DNA of 64,000 nucleotides from CAWJAP01 sp963834365 (GTDB lineage Bacteria; Acidobacteriota; Vicinamibacteria; Vicinamibacterales; Vicinamibacteraceae), in the NCBI GenBank assembly GCA_963834365.1, contig CAWIBS010000032.1:434001-498000 (forward strand), in the 5' to 3' direction. Positions within the stretch are counted from its first letter, which is position 1. The number at the start of each line of letters is the position of its first letter. The translations under genes were made by a program, and so were the position numbers. Positions 1 through 10,770 of this stretch are shown piece by piece. The notes under the pieces are model-generated. The model made no database searches, had not been told where the DNA came from, and was given only the letters and a program-made list of their open reading frames with translations.

Positions 1-45
1 GTCGCGTGCAGGCCCGCAGCCCGCAGCCCGTCAGCCTGTCGCTCG

Positions 46-2314
46 TCAGAACTCCAGCGTGAACCCCACGCTCGGGACGATCGGAAACATCCGCTCCGTC
101 GCATTGCGGACCTCGCCGGTGCGACGGTTGTAGCCGGGGCTGTCGCGCCCGCGCTCGTTGCGGCGGTTGTAGACGTTGACGACCTCGACGTGCAGCGTCA
201 GCCGGCTCCGTCCGACGTCGAACGTCCGGTTGGCCCGCAGATCGAGGCGCGAGTAGAACGGCAGGCGGACCCTGTTGCGCTCTTCACCCAGGAAGATCCG
301 TCCGTCCGGCAGTTCCGTGTAGTAGCCCGCCAGCGGCGTGTTGGTCGCCGCGCGCAGCCGGCCCGACACGCTGGAGCGGCTCGACAGCCGGTAGTGCGCA
401 TAGACATTCACCGCGTGATGCTGCTCGGCATCGCCGTGGAAGACTTCGCCGGTGCGGACGTCTTCGTACTGGGCGTCGGTGTAGGCATAGCCGATCCAGC
501 CCGAGAGCCCGTTCGCGCTCCGCCGCTGAACGCTCAGCTCGATGCCGCGCGCCGATCCCTCGAGCGCATTCTGATAGCGCGTCAGATCGAGCTCGGGGAC
601 GATCGCGTCCGTTCACGATCCGGGGCTCGCTTCCCGGGAGGCGGATGCCGTGACTCTCGTCACGATTGAAGGCCGTGGCGAGCCAGCGCCACGATCCGAT
701 CTGCTGGCCGATTCCCAGGTCCGCGTGCCGGGCCCGCTCGCTGCGGAGCGGCGCTCCGCGCGGGCCGTCCAGTTCCCACACGTCCGGTGATTGCCGGTGG
801 ACGCCGGAGCCGGCGGCGACGAGCACGCCGGCCGGCAGCAGCAGCTCGGTCTGGACCCAGGGCGAGGCTTTCGTCTCTCCCGTGCTCGTCCATCGATCGA
901 CCCGGATGCCTGGCGCGACGCGCAGCGCCGCGAGGGGGTGCACCCGTGCCAGCAGGTAGCCGCCCTGACGGGCGCCGCTGGAGCGGAAACGCCGCCGCGC
1001 CAGCAGATCGCCGTCCAGCTCGTAGAACGACTCTTCGCCGGCCGCGTGCAGCGACTGCAGGTGCACGCCGGCCTCGAGCTGCGTGTCCCATCGCGTCCGC
1101 AGGCTCATGTCGGCGCGATACGACGCGTCCCGCTCCGTGCCGGTTTCGAGCGGCGTCGTCGCGGCGTTCTCGTTCGAGAAGCGGTTGTCCACCCCGTAGA
1201 CGCGCTGGGTGAGCACCATCGACGAGCCGAAGGTCGATCGCAGGGCGGCGCTCGCGAGGACCGACCGGTGACGCCCGATCTCGAGCGAGTTCACCTCCGG
1301 GTCTTCCTGCCGCTCGTCGTAGCGCGACCGGCCGGCGACGAAGCTGACGGTGAACGCATGGCGCGGAGACAGATCGACGACGACCTTGCCCTGGCCGTCC
1401 ACGAAGCCGAAGGTCCCCGTCACTTCGGGATCGATCCGCCGAATCAGCCAGTCGAGATAGCTCTTGCGGATCGTGAGCAGCCAGGAGGCGCGGCGCTCCC
1501 GTCCGAGCGGGCCCTCGGCGACGAGCGAGGCGTTGATGGCGCTGACCGAGAGGCGCGTCTGCGTGCGATCGCGGGACCCTTCCGGGTGCGGAAATCGACA
1601 TGGGCGCCCGTCCGATCGCCGTACCGCTGCGGGTAGCTGCCGGCGACGAGCGACACCCCGTCGAGGACGTCGCTGTTGACCATGGCCAGCGATCCGCCGT
1701 CGTCGACGTTGCGCACGGTGTGGACCAGCAGCGAGCTGGGGATGCCATCGAGCGTGACGCCGATGTGCCGGAAGTCGCTGGCGCGGATCGAGAAGTCGCT
1801 GCGGAGATCGTCGCTGCCCGCGACGCCGGGCAGCGTCTGCACGGCGCGCATCGGGTCGTCGGCCAGCAATCCGCGCAGGTTCTGGAGCTCGGCGCTGCCG
1901 ATCGAGATCTGCGACGCGACGCCAGGGGCTTCGCGGGGGAACGAGATCGCCCTGGACTTTGACGTCTTCTTCGTAGGTGCTGGTACCCTCGGCCAGCGGA
2001 ATCGTGAGATCGAGCGACCCTCGCGCCGGCACGTCCACGTGACGCCGCGCGAGCCCGTAGCCGACGAGCGACACCTGCAGGACCCCGGCCCCGGCAGGCA
2101 GGTCGGCCAGGAGGAACCGTCCCTCGGGACCTGTCACGACGCGGCCTGGTTGTCCGTCGAGCATCACGCGCGCGTGCTGCAGCGGCTGTCCCGTGCGCGC
2201 GTCCACGACGAGGCCGCTCACAGACCCCGTCAGCCGCTGTCCGCCATCAGCCCACCCGGCGAAGACGCCCACGACGAGCGCCGCGAGGCCGGCCCGGACT
2301 GGCATCGGCGGCAT
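46..2314 (-). CDS. TonB-dependent outer-membrane receptor, frameshifted
   Basis: Probable outer-membrane TonB-dependent receptor of about 756 residues. The N-terminus has a signal peptide followed by a carboxypeptidase-regulatory-like domain (SGLVVDARTGQPLQHARVML, about residues 33-105), as in the large acidobacterial receptor families. The plug domain follows (LADDPMRAVQTLPGVAGSD, then SLVAGSYPQRYGDRTG), then a long beta-barrel ending in FTLEF, with the C-terminal Phe typical of barrel proteins. The reading frame changes three times: near 1937 (one extra base in a run of five G on the plus strand), near 1583 (one base missing) and near 606 (one extra base). Joined across these points the protein is complete, so sequencing error is more likely than a pseudogene. 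The substrate cannot be told from the sequence. Confidence 0.8.
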
Positions 2315-2330
2315 CGTATCGTATGAGGGT

Positions 2331-2530
2331 CGCGATCAACGACCAACGACCAAGGACTACAAGCGACCAACTACCAACGACGAGCGACGAGCGAAGACCA
2401 AAGACAACGACCAACGACCAAGACAAGACCAACGACCAACGACCAACGACCAACGACCAACGACCAAGACCAACGACCAAGACCAACGACCAACGACCAA
2501 CGACCAAGACCAAGACCAAAGACCGAACGG
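2331..2530. repeat. Tandem heptamer array (GACCAAC)n
   Basis: Non-coding spacer between the receptor and argG. It is almost wholly made of GACCAAC and close variants (GACCAAG, GACCAAA). Five perfect tandem copies lie at 2427-2461. No open reading frame here looks like a real protein. Confidence 0.9.
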
Positions 2531-2631
2531 CTACCGGCTACCGGCTGCAGGCTACGCCACCATCCTTTCGCAAGCCCTGTAGTCCGCAGTCCGTAGTCCG
2601 TAGCCCCGACTGACGACCGACGACCGAAGAC
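2531..2631. repeat. Dispersed intergenic element R1, copy 1
   Basis: About 100 bp, made of GGCTACC-like words, then TTTCGCAAGCCCTG (2566-2579), then GTCCGTA heptamers. A second copy with the same order lies at 48541-48640. Both copies sit directly after the stop codon of a minus-strand gene, so the element tracks gene 3' ends here. Confidence 0.8.
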
Positions 2632-2632
2632 A

Positions 2633-3874
<1,242 letters not shown>

Positions 3875-4029
3875 GAACGGACCTCGACTGCCGGAGCCCA
3901 TGGCGCGACCGTCGCGCCGGGTTGAACGCGCCATTCTACCGGGTGTGGGTCGTAGGGCGGGGCACCGGTCGCAGGCCTGTGGCTTCAGCCTGGGGCGACG
4001 CGAGCCTGCGCTGCGCGGGGGTCCGTAGT

Positions 4030-4047
4030 GTCCGGCTTCAGCCGGAC
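4030..4047. repeat. REP-like palindrome, GTCCGGCT type
   Basis: An 18-bp palindrome, GTCCGGCTTCAGCCGGAC, just after the stop of the TonB-like gene. The same palindrome recurs at 25379, 26362, 26396 and 41213. Confidence 0.85.
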
Positions 4048-4056
4048 CAGTGGACG

Positions 4057-4848
4057 TCAGGGAACAGCGACCTGGACGGTCTGCACCGAGCGCGTGGGAC
4101 GGCCGTCCGCGCGCGCGGGCTCGAACCGCCAGCCGCGCGCGGCTTCGAGCAGCGGCGCGTCGTAGAAGCCCGCCCCCGACGAGGCGATGCGCGCGGCCGC
4201 GACGTGTCCGCTCTCGTCGATCACGAGCTCGAGACTCGTGCGGCTGCCTCGCGGGACCGGGAACGGCGACGGGACGTGGCGCGGCCGGGGATTGGCGATG
4301 ACCCGCGCCGGCACGAACGCATGGTGCGACTCGAGGCTGATTGGATCGCGCGGCACGGCGATCGACATCGCGACTTCGTCGGCCTCGGATCGAGCCGCCG
4401 CCGGCTTCGTCGGGGGCAGCGTCGATCGCCTTGCCACCCGCCGTATCGGGTACGGCTCGGGCTCGTCCTCGGCAGCGACCCTCGGCCGGACCGATTGGAC
4501 CCGACGGGTGACAGGGCGGGCGTGAATGACCCCAGGCGCCATCCAGATCCGCGCGAAGGGAACGGTGTCGAGGGTCCGCCCGACGTGCACGCTCGCGAGC
4601 TCCACGGTCAGCAGGCCGATAGCCAGGGCCCATGCCGGCCGCCACCAGTGGTGGACGAGCGGTCGAGCCGCGTCACGGACGATCAGCGGCGGCGCCGTCG
4701 GCCGCGGCCGGACGACGACGGCCGTCGGCGCCTGCAAGTCGATGATCGTGATCGCGTCGAGCTCGCGATCGCTGGGCGGCCAGACCAGGTCGATCGATTC
4801 ACTGTCGTGCGAAGGCACGCCCGTTCGCCCCCTCAGATCGTCTGGCAT
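4057..4848 (-). CDS. TonB-family energy transducer
   Basis: A 263-residue protein with the layout of TonB-type energy transducers: a cytoplasmic N-terminal part, one membrane helix (WALAIGLLTVELASVHVG, about residues 90-107), a Pro- and Arg-rich periplasmic linker, and a C-terminal TonB_C-like domain (SLELVIDESGHVAAARI, then APLLEAARGWRFEPARADG). Such proteins pass proton-motive force to outer-membrane receptors. The start at 4848 has a GGAGGT site 6 bases upstream. The N-terminal cytoplasmic extension of about 90 residues before the helix is longer than in classical TonB, so a related signalling or scaffold role is possible. No ExbB or ExbD gene is nearby. Confidence 0.75.
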   Translation of the reverse strand: MPDDLRGRTGVPSHDSESIDLVWPPSDRELDAITIIDLQAPTAVVVRPRPTAPPLIVRDAARPLVHHWWRPAWALAIGLLTVELASVHVGRTLDTVPFARIWMAPGVIHARPVTRRVQSVRPRVAAEDEPEPYPIRRVARRSTLPPTKPAAARSEADEVAMSIAVPRDPISLESHHAFVPARVIANPRPRHVPSPFPVPRGSRTSLELVIDESGHVAAARIASSGAGFYDAPLLEAARGWRFEPARADGRPTRSVQTVQVAVP

Positions 4849-4867
4849 CGTCCGACCTCCGCCAGGT

Positions 4868-5581
4868 TCATGCACGTCGCCGCGCGTTGGCGAGCTGGGT
4901 CCCGGGCGGCGTCCATCGCGGACGCCGGCGCCTCGTCTCGACGTGTGCGTCGGCCGGCTCGTCTTCGCCAAACAGGAAGCCGAGCACCGGGGCGGAGTAG
5001 GCCGTCATCGCGGCGTAGCCGGCGGCCGTGATCTGCCTGCCGTCGCACCGGATGAATCCTCGCTGTTTGGTGCTCTCGAGCCGCGAGAACATGGCCTGTG
5101 CGTCGATGAGCAACAGCTCCTCGCGCGCCGCCAGCCGCCGGATGAACGCGTTCAGCTGCACGACGCAGTCATTGACGTACTGCTGATAGAGCCGGCTGCC
5201 CGCCAGACCAGTCACAAGGGCACGGCCTCGCTCGAGCCAGGTCTCCGGCGACCGGCGCGTGAGCTCGGTCGTGAGGACCGGTTCGATGCCGTTCTCGACC
5301 GCGAGACCGACGAGCGCCCGGATATTCTCGCACTCCTGCGCCAGCACGCGCTCAAGGGTCTCCGACGAGGCGCGCACCAGGTCGGTGAACCCCCACAGGA
5401 CGACCGCCCGCGGGCGATCAGGAGGCACGACCGACGCGAACGCGTCAATCAGCTCTCCGGTTGCCAGTCCATGCTGCGCGCGGTTGATGACGGGGACGTC
5501 CCCCAGCCGATCCACCTTCCAGCTCTCAAGATAGGACGCACCGAACAATACCACGGGGCCATGAGGATGAGTAATTTCCAT
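4868..5581 (-). CDS. SGNH/GDSL-like hydrolase, atypical
   Basis: A 237-residue protein without a signal peptide. It opens with a beta-strand and FGASYLESW, which sits where SGNH hydrolases carry their GDS nucleophile block. WGFTD corresponds to block III and DGRQITAAGY to block V (normally DxxHP). The block V His is replaced by Gln, so the catalytic dyad seems incomplete. This could be a non-catalytic relative or one using different residues. The gene ends 19 bases before the TonB-like gene on the same strand, so the two may be co-transcribed. Family placement is by fold motifs only. Confidence 0.5.
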   Translation of the reverse strand: MEITHPHGPVVLFGASYLESWKVDRLGDVPVINRAQHGLATGELIDAFASVVPPDRPRAVVLWGFTDLVRASSETLERVLAQECENIRALVGLAVENGIEPVLTTELTRRSPETWLERGRALVTGLAGSRLYQQYVNDCVVQLNAFIRRLAAREELLLIDAQAMFSRLESTKQRGFIRCDGRQITAAGYAAMTAYSAPVLGFLFGEDEPADAHVETRRRRPRWTPPGTQLANARRRA

Positions 5582-5763
5582 TGTCAATACCTGGGAGTAC
5601 CGTCGCTTCGCGGCAATCGACGCTTTCGAACAGTCGGGGCGGTTGCTGTCCGATGTTGATGCACGCGGAGTCCAATCAGCACGAGCCGCAGCGGATAATG
5701 CAAGACCGTCGCCGGCCCGGTTCAGCGGAAGCGAAGGCGAATCTTCGACCGCCGAAGCGTCGA

Positions 5764-6240
5764 TCACTGTGGCGACGGTTCCATCGCCACCTCGTTCAGC
5801 GGGGAGTCCCAGTGCGCGATGAGCAATTCGAACCGCTCCTGCTCCTCGGCACGGAACCGGGCCTGGTCGGGATAGAGCTTCTTGAGTGTTTCCGCTTCCT
5901 CAGCCCACGGCGCGACCTGCGTCTGCGCGTCCTTGAACGCGAGCTCGACGGCAAAAGTCCAGTCTGCGCGCCCGTCTCCATGGTATTGAGGGACATAGGT
6001 GCGAATGCTGGTCAGACGCGTGCCGAGCTGGGCTTTCAAAACTGGAAAGTGGTTACGCCTGAAGAGCTCGAGGAACCGATCCTGTTTGCCCCACTTGACC
6101 GTGTAGAAGTACCAGACGCGCTTTTCGACCGCCGTGCTCCGCGCTGGCGCCTGTGCCGGCGTCGCCGCACCAATCGCCCCGCCTGCCGCCAGCAGCGAAA
6201 CCACACCGATCGCCGCCCATCTCGTCGATCGCTTGCCCAT
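5764..6240 (-). CDS. Secreted protein of unknown function, dimeric alpha/beta-barrel-like
   Basis: A 158-residue protein with an N-terminal signal peptide (AIGVVSLLAAGGAIGAATPAQA). The mature part begins VWYFYTVKWGKQDRFLELF and continues with alternating strands and helices that resemble small ferredoxin-like dimeric barrels. I cannot name a function. The start at 6240 is supported by a GGGAGGATCC site directly upstream. The spacer to the SGNH-like gene (5582-5763) holds nothing I recognise. Confidence 0.6.
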   Translation of the reverse strand: MGKRSTRWAAIGVVSLLAAGGAIGAATPAQAPARSTAVEKRVWYFYTVKWGKQDRFLELFRRNHFPVLKAQLGTRLTSIRTYVPQYHGDGRADWTFAVELAFKDAQTQVAPWAEEAETLKKLYPDQARFRAEEQERFELLIAHWDSPLNEVAMEPSPQ

Positions 6241-6315
6241 CGGATCCTCCCTTGCGCGGCGCAGTATAGCGCGCTCTCTCGACGACAATTCCCGTCCCGA
6301 CAGACACTTCGGGAG

Positions 6316-6360
6316 GCCTGTCCCCGTTTTGTGCTCCGATCGCCGATTTTGGGGACAGGC
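6316..6360. repeat. Inverted repeat GCCTGTCCCC / GGGGACAGGC
   Basis: Two perfect 10-bp arms (6316-6325 and 6351-6360) with T-rich flanks face each other over a 25-base loop. It lies upstream of the secreted protein gene. The motif resembles REP-type palindromes tied to IS200-like Tyr transposases in other genomes, but no such transposase is in this window. Confidence 0.6.
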
Positions 6361-6473
6361 CCCTGAGCTCAGCGACCAGCGACCAGCAACCAGGGGGGAC
6401 TGGGCGACTAGGCGATTGGGCGACTGGGGGCGGACCGAAGACCGAAGACCCAAGACCGACGACCGCACAGATT

Positions 6474-6564
6474 GAAGTGAGCTCCCAATGCACGCCGGAC
6501 CTGAAGGTCCGGCCTACCGGTGAGGCCGCGGCAAAATCGGTAGGGCGGGGCTTCAGCCCCGCCG
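6474..6564. repeat. Dispersed intergenic element R2, copy 1, with a GC-rich palindrome
   Basis: The spacer 6241-6612 has no gene. It holds the inverted repeat above, GCGACCA and GACCGAA words, and this element. The element contains GCCGGACCTGAAGGTCCGGC and then a palindrome (6543-6563) built on GGGGCTTCAGCCCC. A second copy lies at 29396-29500. The end palindrome also recurs at 47626-47646. Confidence 0.75.
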
Positions 6565-6612
6565 ACGGGACCTCAGACCGAAGACCAAGACCAAAGACCA
6601 AAGACCCGACAG

Positions 6613-7005
6613 TCAGTGCCGGCATCCCACCGGCTGCGCGACGCGGAGCGTGTTGCCGTCGGGATCGCGCAGGTGCATCTCGCAGAGACCCCACGGCATG
6701 TCGGTCGGCGCGAGATCGATCGTGACGCCGCGCCCTCCCCACTCGTGGAACAGCGTGTCGATCTCGGTCGTGCCCAGGCAGACATGGCTGCCGAATGCCG
6801 CCCCGGACTGTTCGGTGAGATAGAGCATCGCGCCGCCGCGGCCGATGGCGGCGACGCGCGGGACCCCGTCTTCGGGCTGATGCCGCCAGCGCGTGACGAA
6901 CCCGAGCGTCTCGCAGTAGAAGGTCAGGCTTCGATCGAGGTCGGCGACACGTAACACGGGCGCCACGTCGGCCACCGAGTCGCTCGTGAAAACGAGATCG
7001 CTCAT
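6613..7005 (-). CDS. VOC (glyoxalase/bleomycin-resistance) family protein
   Basis: A 130-residue single-module member of the vicinal-oxygen-chelate superfamily. Family marks are APVLRVADLDRSLTFYCETLGF at the N-terminus, then GRGGAMLYLTEQ, then CEMHLRDPDGNTLRVAQP at the C-terminus, where the conserved E/DPDGN segment lies. Proteins of this size act as dimeric metalloenzymes or as drug-binding proteins; the substrate is unknown here. The ATG at 7005 has only a weak ribosome-binding site. Confidence 0.8.
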   Translation of the reverse strand: MSDLVFTSDSVADVAPVLRVADLDRSLTFYCETLGFVTRWRHQPEDGVPRVAAIGRGGAMLYLTEQSGAAFGSHVCLGTTEIDTLFHEWGGRGVTIDLAPTDMPWGLCEMHLRDPDGNTLRVAQPVGCRH

Positions 7006-7298
7006 CTGCGCACCGCTGCCGAGCTCAGGCGTCGCATCGGGCAGAGCCTACCAACTTCCGGACGGCGACGCCACGTGCGACTCGCGGGGCCCGGGACGCA
7101 AGGCCTGAGCCCTGAGCCTTCCGCAGTACACTGTGCGGCGGAGACATCCACGACCTGGCGCACGGCCCGCGTTCCTGCTGGGTGAATCGCCTGACGCTTA
7201 TGAGCGTCACGCGGCGCATGACGCCAATCGCGCCGGTTATACTGCGGACCCGTTGAGCAGCTGACGGACCGGCAGGTGAGGCCAGGGCGGAGGACATC

Positions 7299-8144
7299 AT
7301 GAGAGAGCGTTGTCGAGCGTTGTCGATCCTCGTCGCAGGTGCGGCGGTCGTCTCCCTGAGCCTGGTCAGCATCCAGGCCCAGCCACCGGCCCAGCCCGCG
7401 AAGAAACGGATCCTCGTGATTGGCGCGGCGCTGGGTTTCCAGCACGACTCGATCGCCGACGCGATGGCGACGGTGTGGAAGCTCGGCAAGGAGTCCGGGC
7501 TGTGGGACGCCTACCTGCGCACCGACTATCAGCTCATCACGAAGAAGAAGCTGGACGCCAATGCCAAGGCGCTGCCGTTCTTCGACGCGATCGTCTTCGC
7601 GAACTCGACAGGTGAGATGACGCTCGACGACGAGCAGAAGAAGGATCTGCTGTCGTTCGTGCACGACGACGGGAAGGGATTCGTCGGCATTCACGCGGCG
7701 CTCGACGCCAACTACAAGTGGCCGGAGTACGGCGAGCTGATCGGCGGCTGGTTCGACGCGCATCCCTGGAACACCTTCGAAGCCCCCATCCTCCTCGAAG
7801 ATCCGGCGTTCCCCGCCGTGAAGCACTTCCCCAAGGCGTTCGTCAAGCGCGACGAGATCTATCAGGCCAAGAGCTGGTCGCGCGACAAGGTGAACGTCCT
7901 GCTGCGTCTCGACGAGACCAAACTCAAGTACGAGGGGAACAAGAACATCAAGCGGGACGATCGCGACTTCGCCGTGGCGTGGTCGAAGATGTACGGCAAG
8001 GGGCGCGTGTTCTATTCGACGCTCGGGCACACCAACGAGAGCTGGAGCGACCCCGACATCCAGAAGATGTACTTCGAGGCGATCAAGTGGGCCCTCGGTC
8101 TGTCCGAGGGCGGCACGACGTCACACGCGAAGCCCACGAACTGA
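7299..8144 (+). CDS. Secreted ThuA-like protein
   Basis: A 281-residue protein with a signal peptide (residues 1-27) and one ThuA-type glutamine-amidotransferase-like fold: KKRILVIGAALGFQHDSI, then DDGKGFVGIHAALDAN, and YGKGRVFYSTLGHTNESW near the end. ThuA-type proteins act on 3-keto sugars in trehalose or sucrose use in rhizobia, but many exported acidobacterial members have no proven reaction. GGAGG lies upstream of the ATG at 7299. The PEP carboxykinase gene starts only 6 bases after its stop, so the two are probably one operon. Confidence 0.85.
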   Translation: MRERCRALSILVAGAAVVSLSLVSIQAQPPAQPAKKRILVIGAALGFQHDSIADAMATVWKLGKESGLWDAYLRTDYQLITKKKLDANAKALPFFDAIVFANSTGEMTLDDEQKKDLLSFVHDDGKGFVGIHAALDANYKWPEYGELIGGWFDAHPWNTFEAPILLEDPAFPAVKHFPKAFVKRDEIYQAKSWSRDKVNVLLRLDETKLKYEGNKNIKRDDRDFAVAWSKMYGKGRVFYSTLGHTNESWSDPDIQKMYFEAIKWALGLSEGGTTSHAKPTN

Positions 8145-8150
8145 ACGGCG

Positions 8151-9939
8151 ATGGCAGAGGCGCCTCCGGCCGTCGAGCGTTGGGTGGACGAAGTCGCGCG
8201 TCTCACCCGGCCCGACCGCCTCCATGTCTGCGACGGTTCGGAGGCGGAGCGGGCGGCGCTCGTGCGCGCCTGCCTCGCGACGGGTGAGCTCATCGAGCTC
8301 GATCAGGCCAGGCGCCCCGGCTGCTATCTCCACCGAAGCGCGCCCCACGACGTGGCGCGCACCGAGCACCTGACCTTCGTCAGCACGACTGATCCGGTGG
8401 ACGCCGGCCCGAACAACAACTGGATGGCGCCGGACGAGGCGCGCGCGAAGCTGACGCCGCTGTTCGATGGCGCGATGCGCGGCCGGACGCTCTACGTGGT
8501 GCCCTTCCTCATGGGGCCGCCGGGCTCGCGCTTTTCGCGCGTCGGCGTCGAGATCACCGACAGCAAGTACGTCGTCCTGAGCATGCGCATCATGACGCGC
8601 ATCGGGCGCCCGGCGCTCGACGAGCTCGGCGATCGCGACGACTTCACGCGCTGCCTGCATTCGCTCGGCGACCTGAGTCCCGACCGGCGGTTCATCGTGC
8701 ATTTCCCGGAGGAGAATGCCGTCTGGTCGATCGGATCGGGCTATGGCGGCAACGCGCTCCTCGGCAAGAAGTGCCTGGCTCTCCGCCTCGCCAGCTGGCT
8801 GGCGCGCCGGGAAGGCTGGCTCGCGGAGCACATGCTGATCCTGGGGCTCCAGCCGCCCGGCGGCGGCGTCCGCTACATCACCGGGGCGTTTCCCTCCGCG
8901 TGCGGGAAGACCAACCTCGCGATGGTCGAGCCGCCCGTCTCCATGCCGGGCTGGAAGGCGTGGACGGTGGGGGATGACATTGCCTGGCTGCGGCCCGGCG
9001 CCGAGCGGCCGGCTGTGGGCCGTCAATCCGGAGAGCGGGTTCTTCGGCGTCGCGCCCGGCACGAGCCACGCGACCAACCCGACCGCGGCCGAGATGATTG
9101 AGCGCGACACGATCTACACGAACGTCGCGCTGCGGCCCGACGGCACGCCGTGGTGGGAAGGCCATGACGATCCGCCACCTGCGCACGCTCTCGATTGGCA
9201 GGGTCGGCCGTGGACGCCCGAGTCGGCGGAGAAGGCCGCGCATCCCAACAGCCGGTTCACGACGCCGGCGGCGCGTTGTGCCTCGCTCTCACCGGAGTTC
9301 GACAACCCCGACGGCGTTCCCATCGACGCCATGCTGTTCGGCGCCCGCCGGCAGCGGCGCGTGCCACTGGTCTATGAGGCCAACGACTGGACGCACGGGA
9401 CGTTCCTCGGTGCGACACTCTCCTCCGAGACGACCGCGGCGGCCACCGGCAAGGTGGGCGTGCTGCGCCGCGACCCCATGGCGATGCTGCCGTTCTGCGG
9501 CTACAACATGGGCGACTATTTCGGCCACTGGCTGGACGTCGGCCGATCGCTGACCTCGCCGCCCCGTCTCTACCGCGTCAACTGGTTCCGCACCGACGCG
9601 GAGGGGCGATTCCTGTGGCCGGGCTTCGGCGACAACCTCCGCGTGCTGAAGTGGATCCTCGAACGGTGCGACGGCGGCGGCAAGGCCGTCCGGACACCGA
9701 TTGGCATCGTCCCGACCATGGACGCCATCGATCGCACGGGCCTCGACGTGCCCGACGAGGTGATGCTGCGTCTGTTGCGCGTCGATCCGGCCGAGTGGGT
9801 CGAGGCGGTCGCGGGACAGGAAGACTTCCTCAAGTCGTTCGGCAGCCGGCTCCCGGCCCCGCTGAGGACCGAGCACGAGGCGCTGGCGCATCGCATCTAC
9901 GAAGCGGTGACGCCACCTCATCTGCGAAGCGACCGCTGA
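8151..9939 (+). CDS. pckG: Phosphoenolpyruvate carboxykinase (GTP), frameshifted
   Basis: Cytoplasmic enzyme that turns oxaloacetate and GTP into phosphoenolpyruvate, the entry step of gluconeogenesis. About 596 residues when joined, the usual length. Family marks are GPNNNWMAP near residue 85, the kinase loop GAFPSACGKTNLAM with its reactive Cys, VGDDIAW, NPESGFFGVAPGTS, and PFCGYNMGDYFGHW in the C-terminal half. The frame breaks near 9006, inside the DDIAWLRPGA/DGRLWAVNPESGFFG junction, where one base is extra. Both halves are well conserved, so I read this as a sequence error in a working gene. Confidence 0.93.
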
Positions 9940-10038
9940 CGCACAGGGCACCATCCTCTGTCTGGAATCCTGACACGGGAAGCCGTGATCTCTGGGCGTC
10001 TCGCAAGAACAATCAATAGTTACGGGCATTTTGCCGCG

Positions 10039-10054
10039 TGGCCCGACCCTTGCT
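10039..10054 (+). promoter_or_regulatory. Sigma-54-type promoter
   Basis: TGGCCCGACCCTTGCT matches the RpoN consensus TGGCACGNNNNTTGCW at all fixed positions but one, with the required GG to GC spacing. It lies 31 bases before the start codon of the DUF2892/SRPBCC gene. Confidence 0.65.
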
Positions 10055-10084
10055 TTTGCAGCGGGTCGGAGTGCAAGCGCGGCC

Positions 10085-10746
10085 ATGACCAAGAACCTGG
10101 CGACGTGGGAGCGGGGATTGTCGGTCGGCACCGGCGCGGCGCTGCTGTTGCTGGCGACTCGCCAGTCAAGGGCCGGCTGGCGCTGGCTACCACAGCCACG
10201 GGCCTCATCGCGCGCGGCCTGGCCGGGTATTGCCCGGTGACGGCTGCGGTCGGCATGAATGGGGACACGAGGCAAGCGCTCGGCGGCCCGGCCGGTGTCC
10301 GCGTCCGCGCGAACATCGTCATCGCGCGGCCGGTCGAGGTCGTCTATGCCGCCTGGCGCGATCTCACCAACCTGCCGACGTTTCTCAGCCACGTCGAGAG
10401 CGTTGATCATCTCGAGGACGGACGTACGCATTGGGTGGTCAAAGGTCCCGGCGGCGTCCCGATCGAATGGGACGCGGAGATCATCAACGACCTGCCGAAC
10501 GAGCTGGTCGCCTGGCGGTCGGTGGGCAACGCGACGGTGGTGAGCGCCGGGTCCGTGCGATTCGAGCCGACCTCGCGCGGCGGAACCGAGGTTCGCGTGC
10601 ATCTGCAGTACGCGCCGCCCGCAGGCCGGCTGGGCTCTTGGATGGCCGGCATTCTCGGCGCCGATCCCGAACGTCAGATCCGCGAGGACCTGCGCCGGTT
10701 CAAGCATCGGGTCGAGGCCGGCATGGGATCGCTGAGCCTGGCGTGA
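10085..10746 (+). CDS. DUF2892 membrane segment fused to SRPBCC cyclase-like domain, frameshifted
   Basis: About 220 residues when joined. The N-terminal part (NLATWERGLSVGTGAALLLL, then LALATTATGLIARGLAGYCP) is the paired membrane-helix module known as DUF2892. It is followed by an SRPBCC (START-like) domain that begins IVIARPVEVVYAAWRDLTNLP. Such fusions are common in GC-rich soil bacteria, and the bound ligand is unknown. The frame shifts once near 10163, where one base seems to be missing between the helices. The gene has its own sigma-54-type promoter and is followed after 24 bases by a LolA-like gene in the same direction. Confidence 0.7.
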
Positions 10747-10770
10747 GGCGCTGAAACCAAGGGAAGAGCC

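Noticed and set aside
46..2314. TonB receptor as a pseudogene
   Set aside because: All parts are conserved and continuous once three single-base shifts are corrected.
2427..2461. CRISPR-like array
   Set aside because: The units are seven bases with no spacers, and no cas gene is present.
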